Assembly: GCA_036245525.1 (NCBI GenBank) | Contig: BTPG01000004.1 | Location: 165,404,260 to 165,468,259 of the forward strand | Direction: 5' to 3' | DNA from: Semisulcospira habei | Lineage: Eukaryota > Mollusca > Gastropoda > Semisulcospiridae | Length of the DNA stretch: 64,000 nucleotides | Part shown: piece by piece, positions 33,859 through 45,054 of the stretch | How positions within the stretch are numbered: the stretch's first letter is position 1 | How the letters are laid out: the number at the start of each line of letters is the position of its first letter | The notes under the pieces: model-generated | Seen by the model: the letters and a program-made list of their open reading frames with translations, nothing else | What the model was told of the DNA's origin: nothing | Databases searched by the model: none | Made by a program: the position numbers and the translations under genes

Positions 33859-34072
33859 TTAACCCATTTAGCCCTGATGCACTACAGCAGGAGATGGATC
33901 AACCATGATAATTCAAGGATAGTGCCAGATTAGCTTGGCGCCTTTAGGCGCCAAGATAATCTTGCACTACCCTTGAATTATCATGGTTGATCCATCACCT
34001 GCAACTGGTACATGAGTTAGGTGACACCTCCAAAATTTGGGAAATGAGGCTGTGGAGTTAAATCGAGATTAA
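33859..34072. repeat. HP-B element
   Basis: TTAACCCATTTAGCCCTGAT ... GGCGCCTTTAGGCGCC ... GTGGAGTTAAATCGAGATTA. A decayed HP-G core precedes it at 33,735-33,790. Confidence 0.8.
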
Positions 34073-34196
34073 TCAATCACAACCTCAGCTCAATTTTAGC
34101 ACACTGCAATTTTTTTTCAGATACAGTTATGCAGACAAGCACTTTTACCTGACCACCTGAAAACATGGATGTCACCTTATATATAGAACTAGGGAT

Positions 34197-34595
34197 ATAG
34201 TAGAAACTGTTTTGATAATCATCTTTATGCAAGAAAAAAGTGGTATTAAATTAAAAGACACGTGTTCCCAAGAGACGTCTTGATGGGCAAAAGTGTCACT
34301 AATCCATTTCATCCTGAGGCTGATTTTGTAAAACTTTTCTTATTGTCCTAAGAAGGCTACATTACAATAAATCAAGATCAATCATTTCAGTTCAAGGGTG
34401 GTGCCAGAATAGCTTGGTGCCTCAAGCGCCAAGCTAAGCACAGCCCTTGAACTATCATAGTCAAATTTATTTCAAGCAGTACTGTACCAGGATGAAAAGG
34501 GTTAAAGACCAAACTTTTTGCAACCACAGCCACCTAAAGAATGCTCTGTAATGACAGGACAACTCTCACAGGGGTGGTCACTCAAAACAGGTTCT
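34197..34595. repeat. HP-J element split by an HP-C element
   Basis: Left TAGTAGAAACTGTTTTGATA ... GGGCAAAAGTGTCAC; right AAAGACCAAACTTTTTGC ... GTGGTCACTCAAAACAGGTT. HP-C (34,299-34,505) interrupts at the family's TCATTAAAGACC, which contains TTAA. Confidence 0.8.
34299..34505. repeat. HP-C element inserted in HP-J at a TTAA
   Basis: CTAATCCATTTCATCCTGAG ... GGTGGTGCCAGAATAGCTTG ... CAGGATGAAAAGGGTTAA. The right TTAA is followed directly by AGACC of HP-J; the left one has mutated to CTAA. Confidence 0.8.
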
Positions 34596-34617
34596 GATGA
34601 ACAACACTGATGATTTT

Positions 34618-34827
34618 AACCCATTTAGCCACAAGGTCTCATTTCTCAAATTTTGGAGGTGTTGCCTAATGACTATATACCAGTTGCAAGAAGATTGACC
34701 TTGATAATTCAAGGGTAGTGCCAGACTAGCTTGGCGCCTTAAGGCGCCAAGCTAATCTGGCACTACCCTTGAATTATCATGGTCAATCAATCTCCTGTTG
34801 TAGGTGCTCAGGGCTATATGGGTTTAG
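34618..34827. repeat. HP-B element
   Basis: TTAACCCATTTAGCCACAAG ... GGCGCCTTAAGGCGCC ... TCAGGGCTATATGGGTTTA. Confidence 0.85.
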
Positions 34828-35798
34828 CATCCCAGCACTCTCCTAAAACTGTTTTCAATTTAAAACGTCTGACTCTAGAGTCTCTTATACATGCCAATTG
34901 CTATCTTAGAGTTTTGCATTTTATTTTTAAACCCTTCAAGATCTATTGAAAATTAAAGCATGCACGCATTAAGTGGACACAGGGTTCAAATTAACCACAC
35001 AGAAAAATCATTCCGTCAGTGATGCGTGTATGCATACCTGTGTTTGAAAAAACTTCATCCTGGTGCTTTTCTATGTGGAGGACATATAATATAATACATA
35101 AACCACTGTCAAAAGTTGTAAATGATCCATGAGCCTACAATCTAACACTAATTTCATGATTTACAGTCGTAGTACCCGGTACATTACTACTACATGTAAC
35201 TAGCAAAAGGGAAACGGCATTTGCAAAGACGGACAAAACAGCATATCAAATACTGGCACTGATTTTAGTGATTTTGTTTTCAGAAACAAAAATGGTGGTA
35301 AAAAGTCTTCTTTCTCTGATCATCATCACACCTGCTTGACATTTTAATACTCAAAATAAAGACAATGACATGATTTTCACCTTTTAATAAAGACTAGTGC
35401 AATGGTAAATTGGTATGCGCACATGCACACACACACTTTAACACATGACTGCACAAACATGTTTGACATTATGAGCCACAAAGCCAACACAATCTTACTT
35501 TACAAGCTGTTTTTTTTTTTTCATCGCTGACATTATCAAATGTAAACATCATAGTATTGATCACTCTACCTATTGCATCAGATGCCCTAAGAGTAAGAGC
35601 TTCCACAGACTGCAGCTCTGAAATAAATAATCCAAAAATAACATTCACGCAATCACACTCAGGCTGAACATTGATCAATAATATGCCTCCACTGATTCCA
35701 CAGATGGTTCCTTTATTCATTCTAGACTAACACATGTATACTATTAATAATGACTATCACTCTCCCTGTCTCAAAATTACCAACGTAAAAACATGACC
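34828..35798. other. Intron 1: AT-rich, nothing recognised
   Basis: No exon, repeat family or hairpin seen in this stretch. Confidence 0.5.
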
Positions 35799-35872
35799 TG
35801 CAAGAGGCATAGATCCTCATGAGCGCCTGCAACCTGCGGGGACTCATGAGGATCTATGCCTCTTGCAGATGG
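35799..35872. repeat. HP-G palindrome
   Basis: CCTGCAAGAGGCATAGATCC ... GGATCTATGCCTCTTGCAG around GCAACCTGC. Confidence 0.85.
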
Positions 35873-36466
35873 GTACCATTTGATTTCATTTTCACTTCCT
35901 GCTGCTCATATTACCTCCTACTATTCTTTACCTCTACAGAAATAATGGGAAACATTAAAGTACCATAATGCATAAATCTGAGGACACATTTCAGCACCAT
36001 TTGTGCCATTAACGTGTCAATCTATTTTTACCTGTTTTTCATACTGACAGCATTGTATTTCTAAAACTGAGTGGAGTCATTGTCAGGTTACTTGATATAA
36101 AGTCTATGTGTGCTGAACTGGACTGTCTTGTGTCCAAATGAACCAGAGCTAGACCTGTGTTTAGCGTTCTGTAACCATCTGTTACAAAAGTGTATCTTTG
36201 AGTTTGAACAGCTACAGCGGTAGTGGGCCTTTAACTGTTATGAGGGAGATCATTGTTTTTATTCTGCAACTCATCACTTGCTGGTTACCTTCTTTTAACT
36301 AGGAGAGCAACACCTCTTCTCTTCTCCATTCAAAAATAGGTCTACTGATCATACTGATACTGCTTTGCGGAAAAGAACCCTTAGTCTATAGTATTACTAT
36401 TAACCTCTTGGCTGCTACTAACAATACCACTCAGTGACAAAGACGTGTAGTTAGGCATCTAACCAG
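35873..36466. other. Intron 1: nothing recognised
   Basis: Unassigned AT-rich sequence. Confidence 0.4.
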
Positions 36467-36898
36467 GGCAGTCCGTGGTGCAGCGGTAAAAGCGCCTGCC
36501 ACCAATGCAAGAAGTGCGAGGTTCGATACCCGGTTCCAGCATCGGACTTTTCTCCTCTAGTAAGTGTCACCATTAATTCGGGCGGACTGTCGGGGATTCT
36601 TTCTCCGGGTACTCCGACTCTTTCCTCCCCCACGAATTTGGTATTAATTTCAGTCCACTTAATCAAATTTCAAAAATATAAAAAAATGATTTAAATTTCC
36701 AAAATTTCAGTAGCTCACTTGAGCTTGCCCTTAGCCCCATGTGAATGTTCTGTGTTTATGTACAGTGTGTGAGGGAATGCCCGTGATTCACGTGAGCATG
36801 CTTGTTGGGTTCAGTTCACGGCAGTCCTGCGCATTGAGTTATATTATAAATATGAGAAATGTGCCATATAAATACTATGTATTATTATTATTATCTTT
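36467..36898 (+). mobile_element. tRNA-derived SINE, copy 1
   Basis: The head resembles a tRNA: A-box-like TGGTGCAGCGGTAAAAGCG and B-box GGTTCGATACC (36,520-36,530). The body contains GTCGGGGATTCTTTCTCCG and a conserved region TCAGTTCACGGCAGTCCTGC. The tail is TGTGCCATATAAATACTATG followed by (ATT)n, the kind of 3' end SINEs share with a partner LINE. Copy 2 lies at 37,157-37,585. Not a functional tRNA gene: no closing acceptor stem. Confidence 0.85.
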
Positions 36899-36935
36899 TC
36901 CACTGAGCAGTATCATCCATAGCAGTCAACATGGG

Positions 36936-37020
36936 GCTAACCCTTTGGCTGTCAGTAGCGGTTTTGTGCCAAAGATTTGTGCAAAAATCATTGCAATAAA
37001 AACCGATGACAAAGAGATAA
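36936..37020. repeat. HP-A copy, diverged
   Basis: CTAACCCTTTGGCTGTCAGT ... TTTGTGCAAAAATCATTGCA then ATAAAAACCGATGACAAAG. Confidence 0.65.
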
Positions 37021-37156
37021 TTCAATCACTTAACTTGCATTTTGCATGCACACATCTTTAAACACATTTTTAGCACTGAGACTAAGACTATGAGTATGAA
37101 TGAAGAGTTTACATCTCAAACACACCATTTTGTAGGGATGGTGGAAAAGCTCACTT

Positions 37157-37585
37157 GGGGCGGTCCATGGCGCAGTGGTTAAGGCGTCTGCCACCAATGC
37201 TAAAGGTGCGGGGTTCGATACCGTGTTCTGGAGTCGGACTTTTCTCCTCTAGTAAGTGTCACCGTTAATTCGGGATAACCGTCGGGGGTTCTTTCTCCGC
37301 GCACTCTGGCTCTTCCTAACCCTCCACTGTGGTACCAGTTTCAGGCCACTTTATAAATTTCAAATACAAGCGATCAAAATTTCCGAAACCTCAGTAGCTG
37401 AGCAGACCCTTCACACCACGTGAATGTCCTGTGTTTGTCTTGTACTTTGTTTGTCTTCAGAGTGAATGCGTGTGTGTCACGTGAGCGTGCGTGTTGGGTG
37501 CAGTTCGCAGCGCTTTGAGTCGATTTGCAGAATTGGGAAAAAGCGCCTATAATAATAACCGGTATTATTATTATTACTATTATGT
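37157..37585 (+). mobile_element. tRNA-derived SINE, copy 2
   Basis: GGGGCGGTCCATGGCGCAGT start, A-box TGGCGCAGTGG, B-box GGTTCGATACC at 37,212-37,222, then TCGGGGGTTCTTTCTCC, GTGTTGGGTGCAGTTCGCAG and tail GGGAAAAAGCGCCTATAATA (ATT)n. Closest relative in the window is copy 1, 690 bases away in the same orientation. Confidence 0.85.
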
Positions 37586-37710
37586 TTACTAGCATTTTCA
37601 GCATTGTGTCACTGTTTCATTCTTCTAAGTTACAATTTGTTTTTTCATTATCAAACTCATTGAAAGTCCGATACAAACTGATAGACTGGCAAATAATATT
37701 TTTGGCTAAT

Positions 37711-37788
37711 TAATCCTTTGAGTGTCAGTAGGAGTTTCCTGCAAGAATCATCATGACTAAAACTGCTACCAACACCCAAAGGCTTAAC
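37711..37788. repeat. HP-A copy with shortened left arm
   Basis: TAATCCTTTGAGTGTCAGTA ... CCTGCAAGAATCATCATGAC ... CACCCAAAGGCTTAA. Confidence 0.7.
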
Positions 37789-38383
37789 AGCATTTTCCAT
37801 GGGTGATAAAAAGTGTTGCCTCTTGTGACTTGGAAAAGTTTGGGTCTCTTGAAAAATATATATTATGGCAGCCCGACTGGCAATCACAAAATTGTGAGCT
37901 CAAAGAAACATTTTCATTTCACAGGTGACCGAATTTGTCTCAGGTTACTACAAGTACCAGTAACCCTTGTATTGGATTGGAATGCCCGGATGGCTACCTA
38001 ACTTTGTAGGCTTTTATCACACCTGTTATCCTATTGTACTTTTATGGAAGCAATAATTCTTGTTCATAGTAAATTATACCGTCTATGGATTCTTACTGAG
38101 GTTCACATTGTATAAAGCATCAGTGGTACAAAAAAAAAAACCAACTCCCCTCCAGTCACCCCCCCCCCCCCCCAAATCCCACTTAAGACTGATGACACAA
38201 CAAACACAATGCAGATCAGCCTCAGTACTGCACGCTCAAGTGTACATAGACTACCACCATACTGGGTACGTAACAATTAACATGCACAGGTTTCTGGCTC
38301 TGGCTGTGCGCTGGTCAGATAAAGCTGACATCCACCCAAAGATGTTCTGCTTAACAAATGGTTTTTCATCACAAGTCACAGAC
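37789..38383. other. Intron 1: nothing recognised
   Basis: Unassigned; A run and C run near 38,130-38,175. Confidence 0.4.
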
Positions 38384-40586
38384 CTACAGTCCCCCCCCCC
38401 CCCCCCCCCCCCCCCTTGGCTTGACTTCGCGAACGAAGATTTTATAAGAGTTGCCCACGACGTCTGCAGGCTTGTTTGTGGCTGCGGAGGCCAATCCGAG
38501 ACAGGCAGGTTCGACCGCAGTGGCTGCAGGGGGAGGTATGGCCAGGGTTCAGAGTTGCGGCATCTCTGTTTTTTCTCCTGAGCCGCTTGTCCTTAAGGCT
38601 AGCTCTGCGAGAGTCCTCAAAGGAGACGACTGCCTTGTAAATGGCAGGTGCCAGGTGTCACGGTCCACAGCAAGTGAAGACCACTGGTGGTGGTCGATTT
38701 GGCAGGCACTAAGTGACTTTTTGAGACAGTCTTTGTATCTCTTCTTTGGTGCCCCTCTGTCACGGTGTCCAGTAGCAAGCTCGCCGAACAGGGTGATCTT
38801 TGGTAGGCGATGATCCTCCATCCTGGAGACATGCCCCGCCCAGCGGAGCTGTGTCCGCAGCAGCAAAGCCTCGATGCTCACAGTTTCAGCCTGTTCAAGG
38901 ACCTCGACATTGGTGACATAGTCACTCCAGTGAATGCCCAGGATGGTGCGCAGGCAGCGCTGGTGGAAGCGTTCGAGGAGTCGTAGTTGGCTGCGGTAGA
39001 GGGCCCAGGACTCGGAACCATACAGCAGGGTGGTGAGGACCACAGCTCTGTACACGCTGATCTTGGTGCCTGTTTTCAGCTGTTGATTGTGCCACACCCG
39101 CTTGAAAGGTCGCCCGAAAGCGCTGTTCGCTTTTGCCAGCCTGCTGTCAAGCTCCTTGTCCAGCTTGGCGTCCTACGTGATAATGCAGCCAAGGTAAGTA
39201 AACTGGTGCACTGACTTTAGTTCAGACTCGCCAATGGTGATGTGAGGAGGGCGATACACTGTCTTGGGTGCCGGCTGATGGAGGACCTCTGTCTTTTTCA
39301 GACTGACCTCGAGTCCAAAGAGCTGGGCAGCGTCTGCGAAGCAGGACGTGATGCGCTGCAGGGCTCTCTCTGTGTGTGCAACGAGGGCAGCGTCATCAGC
39401 AAAAAGCAGCTCACGAATCAGTTGGTCTAGGGTTTTCGTGTGGGCCTGCAGTCGTCTGAGGTTGAACAGGCTGCCATCGAGACGATACCTGATGTACACT
39501 GCATCGTCATCATCGAGGTCCACTGTGGCCTGCTTCAACATCATGCTAAAAAAGATGGTGAAGAGGGTCGGTGCCAGCACGCAGCCCTGCTTTACGCCGT
39601 TGAGAATAGGGAATGGTTCTGAGAGGTCATTGTTGAGTCTGACTTGGCCTTGCTGGTCCTCTTGTAGCTGGACAATCATGCTGAGGAACTTTGGGGGACA
39701 GCCAAGTCGCTCCAGGATCTGCCACATGCCTTGCCTGCTCACAGTGTCGAACGCTTTTGTTAGGTCGACAAACGTTACGTACAGCCCTTTGTTCTGCTCG
39801 CGGCACTTCTCCTGAAGCTGTCTCAGCACAAAGACCATATCGGTGGTGCTCCTGTTTGCTCTGAAGCCACACTGGCCCTCTGGGAGGTGGTCTTCAACGA
39901 TGGCAGGTACCAGCCGATTCAGGAGCAGCCTTGCAAGAATTTTCCCAGCAATGGACAGCAGGGTGATTCCCCGATAGTTGGAACAGTCAGACTTCGCGCC
40001 TTTGTTCTTGTACAGGGTGATAACGACAGCATCACGGAGATCCTTTGGTAGTGTTCCTTCCTCCCAGCAGCAGAGAAAGAGGTCATGGAGCTTGTTGTGC
40101 AGTGCTGTGCCTCCATGTTTCCAGATCTCTGGCGGTATTCCATCAATGCCTGCTGCTTTGCCACTCTTGAGCTGGTGGATGGCTGTGAGGGTCTCTTCAG
40201 CGGTGGGCGGTTCGTCCAATTCAACCTTTACTGGGAGTTGTGGGATTTGTAGGACGACTGCTTCTTGAACAGTGCGCTCAGCGCTGAAGAGGCTCTAAAA
40301 GTACTCCGACCAGCGGTTCAAGATGGAGGTATTATCTGTGAGGAGTGCCTGGCCATTCGCGCTTCGCAGGGGACTTTGTACCAGGTGCCTGGGGCCATAC
40401 ACTGCTTTCAGTGCTTCGTATAAGCCCCTGTAGTCACCAATGTCAGCGCAAAGCTGGGTCCTCTGTGCAAGTCTGGTCCACCACTCATTCTGGAGATCTC
40501 TGAGCTTGCGCTGGAGACTGCTGCAGACGAGGCGGAAGGCAGACTTCTTCACAGGGCAGGAAGGCTGGGCTAGGTGGGCCTGATGA

Positions 40587-41478
40587 CTTACTTACTTACG
40601 CCTGTCACCCCTACCCGGGTATAGGCCGTCGACGAGAGACCTCCAGCAACTCCTGTCCTGTGCTTCTCCTTCGATTCTACTCCAGGTGGTTCCAAGTCTC
40701 TTGATGTCTGCTTGGAGGTCTCGACGCCAGGAGTTTCTCGGCCTACCTCTTTTCCTCTTTCCCTGTGGGTTCCATGACAATGCCTGCCTAGTGATACTGG
40801 AAGCTGGCTTTCTCAGACTGTGACCGATCCATCCCCATCTTCTTCGCCCAATTTCATTCTCTGCTGTTATCTGCTCTGTTCTCTCCCAGAGTCTGACGTT
40901 GCTGATCTTCTCTGGCCAGTGGATTTTCAAAATTCTTCTAAGGCAACTGTTCATGAACCTCGCGCTGGGACCATACGGCGTTGAGGCGCGTCCCCTGGGT
41001 GGTGGATAGGGGGTCCCTCGTGAGAGGGGTGCACCGAATGAAATAAGGTGCCGTGAACCAACATGGTCTAAGGGAAGGTGACCCCGACAGAAAACCCCTG
41101 GTCCTCCTAGTAAGGGGGTTGGGCGTGGGGGTAGCTTCCCCACCCTGCAAAAAAAGGAAATAGCTACAAAAACGCCGACGAAAAGACTAACAGTAATTCC
41201 TTTCCTGGAGTACAGGACAGGAGTTGCTGGAGGTCTCTCGTCGACGGCCTATACCCGGGTAGGGGTGACAGGCGTAAGTAAGTAAGTAACTGTTCATGAA
41301 GGTCTGTACTCTGTTGACTGTGGTTTTTGTCAATCTCCATGTCTCTGCTCCATATAGGAGAACTGCTTTTATATTGGAGTTGAAAATCCAGACTTTGGTG
41401 TGTTGTGACAGCTCTCTGGAACTCCACACTTTTTTCAACTGGAGAAAGGCTGCTCTGGCTTTACCGATTCGTGCTCTG
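40587..41478 (-). mobile_element. LINE-Y copy 2 nested in LINE-X
   Basis: The minus strand encodes ARIGKARAAFLQLKKVWSSR, then KAVLLYGAETWRLTKTTVNR and FMNS, then after an inserted piece CLRRILKIHWPEKISN, RRRWGWIGHSLRKP and KRKRGRPRNSWRRDLQADIK to the stop at 40,592. An 11-base duplication GGGCCTGATGA lies at 40,576-40,586 and 41,479-41,489. 5' truncated. Same family as 26,140-26,353. Confidence 0.85.
40958..41287 (+). mobile_element. Short LINE-Y derivative (5' leader joined to 3' end)
   Basis: A 330-base plus-strand insert inside LINE-Y. Its first part holds GGGGGTTGGGCGTGGGGGTA and TTCCCCACCCTGCAAAA, closely matching the 5' leader of the LINE at 54,000 (GGTTAGGCGTGGGGCTAGCG). Its last 70 bases are the LINE-Y 3' end (GGAGGTCTCTCGTCGACGGC ... 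(GTAA)n). No coding body lies between. A 13-base duplication AACTGTTCATGAA lies at 40,945-40,957 and 41,288-41,300. This looks like an internally deleted, LINE-mobilised element. Confidence 0.85.
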
Positions 41479-41993
41479 GGGCCTGATGAGCGGCTCTTTT
41501 TTTTGCTAGGTGTTCCTGGATCTCAACATCGTTTTCGTCAAACCAGTCTTTGTTCATTCTTTCTAGCGAAACCCAAGACTTCTGCAGAGGATTTTGCAAT
41601 AGCTGTTTTCAGTTGTTCCCAGAGTGTTTCAGGGGAGGAGTCTGTTGGGTCCGCTGTGTCTTTGAGCCTGCGCTGTAAATCTGTCTGAAAGGCAGCTTTC
41701 ACGTCGTCACGCTGAAGGCTGGCAACATCAAGCTTTTTCTTGGGGGGCCCCCATTTCTTGGGTTTTGGCTTGACGTGGAGCCTGAGTTTGCAGCGGACAA
41801 GGCGGTGGTCAGTGTGGCACTCTGCGCTGGGCATCACTCTGGTGAGGAGGTCATCACTGCAGTCCCTCTGACGCACTAGGACATAGTCGATTAGGTGCCA
41901 GTGTTTGGAGCGAGGATGCATCCAGGTGGTCTTTCGACTGTCCTTTTGCTGAAAAGTAGTGTTGGTGATGACCAGTTGCTGCTCTGCTACAGT

Positions 41994-43949
41994 AACGCAA
42001 CTGTGAATAAGACAGGTTTTCTGGTATTTTGCAAAAACTACACTTCAATTTTCTGACAAAGAATGCATGCATCACATGAACAGTTGTGTGTGTTTGTCGG
42101 GAATATGTGATGTATTGTGACTTGAACTAACAAATAAATCAATAAAGAAAGAATTGTGTTAATTTTATAATTTTAAATCGTGTTTTTACAATCCCGCTCG
42201 GAAAGAATGTAGACCGACAGACTCTCCCGCAGCTTAAGCGTGTGATTAATTTTACCACGGCATACTCCTGAACGCTCATGTTTCTGTTTCACTTCAATTC
42301 ATTTCAACGTCAACCTCCTCGACAAAGGTTTTGCGGGCTTCAGCACACCGATATAACACGATTGTTAACCTACTAGACCTATTTTCAGCACCCACGTGTT
42401 CGAAACGTGTGTCAGTCTCCAAAGCGATCGATCGAGATCACCTGTAAACAAAAGGACTGAGAGTTTCTAGCTTTCCGGTTGTTGCTTTCAGGTATAATTT
42501 AATTGTAAAACTAAAAGATTCAAGTAGAATTATTGCCTTAAACCCCGTTTTGGTTTCCTTTTTGATTAGTATTGCTCACTCACCTCGTCATCACATCAGA
42601 CTACAAATTCTACGATCGACATCTAGTTTTGACGAATGTTTTTCGGTCGTGTTTTCTGGATATGACGTCATTGCCGATGTTTTAAGAGAGCGCGTCCCAT
42701 GTGTAAACAGCGCTGTCGAGTGATTTGCGAAAGGTTTGCAAATCTTTTAGGTATTTTGGAGTTTTTTAGTGTCAGTCTCTATCGATCGAATGCTTCTGTT
42801 TTTCTCCAAAACCGTAGGCGCCCTCTTCCCATTATGATAGGTTTATAAACATTTCTCACTGTGATACTTCACGATCGCGAGCTCTTTCTCATTCGTGAGC
42901 GTATATAAAACTGCCGACAAGGTTTGAAGACGAAATATCACTTCAAAATTATGAAATTTGACCAAAAGGCGAGTTATTGTCGCTCAGCGAATGTAGACTG
43001 ACGGAAGTGGATGAATCGCCAGTAAAGTGGGACATGCCAAAACAAATACCAGAAAACCTGCCATAACGCAGTCTGACTGAGGCTGACTTGTATTCAAAAG
43101 TGACAGTGAAAAGACATCACTGCAAGAAGAGGCAGTGGCAACATGGGGTGGAGGCCGAATATAACTGAACCTGGGCTCTAGTTCAAGGTCCAGATCCAAG
43201 AGCCCTGATAAATTTTCATTTTTTCACAACTCTTTCTCACTCAGTCACTGAGAAGCAAGATAGTGAATGATGTAAATAATGTATTCACTAATATAGTGAT
43301 ACACATGACTTGTAAATTGTGCTTATGTAATGTTATTGGGTGGTACTTGAACAAACTCATGCGATTTATATGAGTTAACTTTACTTTCACACCCCATATG
43401 CAGCATACCCATGGGCCACCTAGATTTTAAAAAAGGTTATTCAGTTACACCTTCGTACAGGAGCTGACTACACCACCGCTTCATGGCCCAGAGAACCTAC
43501 CTTGCAGCAGAGCAATACCGGTTACCACAAACAGAGAATGCCACAATCATATTCATAAAGTTTATCATATATGTTGATGTTATTGTTATACTAATGTTGT
43601 GATTTCCAGCATGAACCCTCCACTGCCGTACTGTCAGTCACTAGTGACCAATGTTAGACGGAAGTGACCTTTTCAATAATAATAAACTCATTAATAATAG
43701 TTTAACGCTGGACTTGTTCAGACAAACATCTTCAAAACGCATTCTTATGTCTGAGCATGGGGATTTCAAAGTGTCATCAGTGAATGAAGTGACCAATACA
43801 AGATTTTCTTATCATGATAATGATTGGTGCATTTGTTTTAAACTGGCATTATATCAAGGCCAAGAATCAAACTAAAACTAAAGTAGCAGTACAATTTACG
43901 ACACCCAAGTTTTTTATCTGTTGTTTTCTGAACCCAGAGCCCAGACTCA
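41994..43949. other. Intron 1: no repeat or exon recognised
   Basis: Less repetitive than its surroundings. 42,380-43,000 has more CpG, a CRE TGACGTCA (42,664-42,671), a TATATAAAA (42,903) and a fold-back CACGATCGCGAGCTC...CGTGAG. An alternative first exon is conceivable, but I could not read one. Confidence 0.35.
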
Positions 43950-44130
43950 CTGCAGCAGCAGCTGTTAAATAAAAGGGTAGTGCCAGATTACCCTGGCACC
44001 ATCAGGCACCAAACTAATCTGGCAATGCCCTTGAATTATGGTAGGTTCATCTCCTGGAACTGGTACATAGATGTTAAGTGGCACCTCTAAAATTAGAGAA
44101 ATGTGGCCTTGAGGTGAAATGGGTCAAGCA
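43950..44130. repeat. HP-B copy, diverged
   Basis: GTAGTGCCAGATTACCCTGG ... CACCATCAGGCACCAAACTA ... GCCTTGAGGTGAAATGGGTC; the left end is lost. Confidence 0.65.
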
Positions 44131-45054
44131 GAACAGCTGCACTTGAAAATATAATAGTTTAATTTAGCTGTTAAGAGCAGCTATGAATTTTAAGGACAAG
44201 TTAAAGTTTGCCATGACAAGGTCACTTCCATCTGAAAACAATACCCGCTTCATACCTTCTAACTCTACTTGGAGTGACTGGTATGTGGTGTGTGAGAGTT
44301 CACTTGGCTATAACCTATGCTTTTACAGCATGAAACATGATGCACAAACGGGACTACTGTCATTTACCGACACTAGTGACAGTGACACTGTCAACAAGGA
44401 AGTCACTGAGTGCCCCCCCCCCCCCCCTCCCGAACCCCATCGCCATTTCATGTTCGATACTAATCCCACTCTACACAGCTCTATCCATGGTGCCATGCCA
44501 CAGCAGACTTGATGAGTAATCTTGCCACATTCTAATTTTAACACTACAATGCAAACTAATAATAAGCAGAATGTAGTGCACTTTCTTACCATTGTGTTAA
44601 GAAAGTATGACAGAAGTATTCTGACTACATGCCAGAGTCTTTACATGCAGTATGCTAAAAAAAAAAAATTATCGCAAAAGTGAAGGCTGCGAACTTTTAC
44701 TCAAGCCACGACGAGGTGACTAACCATCCCATTCCCAATCATTACGGATCCATCATGCTCCGTAAAGGACCTGTCACTCTGACCCACTGTATCACGAGTC
44801 TCAATCGATGCGTTACGCACAAACAATCACGCCCCTATATTTAAAACGCAATAATGTAATATATCCACGACAAATTTCTAGGAATTCCGCGGAATAACAA
44901 GTTTAATCAATGAACGTGTAACAAGACAACAATGGAAGTTCCACCGACCCATGCAATTTGGTCATGTTCTGAAATACTAAAATTGCAATCTACATACGTT
45001 TGACACGCCTGCGCTAACAGTGTTTAAACAAAAACCAAAAGTGGAGAGACTTAC
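44131..45054. other. Start of ABL intron 1
   Basis: Unassigned sequence next to the exon 1 donor; C run at 44,412-44,427. No further exon seen. Confidence 0.5.

Larger units (their letters stand above)
38549..41921 (-). pseudogene. LINE-X endonuclease/reverse transcriptase remnant
   Basis: Pieces of one protein: the end of the endonuclease and linker (41,538-41,921: YVLVRQRD, TDHRLVRCKL), then, after the LINE-Y insertion, the linker (40,295-40,552), the reverse transcriptase (39,173-40,219: GKAAGIDGIPPE, TKAFDTVSRQGMW, GVKQGCVLAPTLF, FADDAALVAH) and the C-terminal part (38,549-39,097: LLYGSESWALYRSQLRLLER, LRWAGHVSRMEDHRLPK). Stops or frameshifts separate the pieces (for instance a TGA-type break near 39,172 and one near 40,290). 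It keeps YRSQLRLLERFHQRC in frame where the other copy is shifted. Not functional: truncated, interrupted and frameshifted. Confidence 0.85.
38391..41986 (-). mobile_element. LINE-X copy 1, 5'-truncated, with nested insertions
   Basis: Minus-strand non-LTR retrotransposon of the same family as 45.9-49.9 kb. It is cut at its 5' end within the endonuclease and ends at its 3' end in a 25-base G run (C run at 38,391-38,415 on +). A 7-base duplication CTACAGT flanks it (38,384-38,390; 41,987-41,993). It is interrupted by LINE-Y (40,587-41,478), itself interrupted by a short LINE derivative (40,958-41,287). It sits in ABL intron 1 in the same orientation as ABL. Confidence 0.85.

Noticed and set aside
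37157..37240. Functional tRNA gene
   Set aside because: A- and B-boxes are present, but the acceptor stem does not close and the sequence continues into a SINE body and (ATT)n tail.
38060..38581. 173-codon plus-strand frame
   Set aside because: Spans C runs and the antisense end of LINE-X; no independent support.
39348..39815. Long serine/arginine-rich plus-strand frame, also seen at 48,293-48,922 on minus
   Set aside because: Antisense shadow of the LINE-X reverse transcriptase in both copies.
42380..43000. Alternative ABL first exon (1a type)
   Set aside because: CpG, CRE and TATA-like motifs are present, but no short coding exon with a phase 1 donor and plausible start was found.
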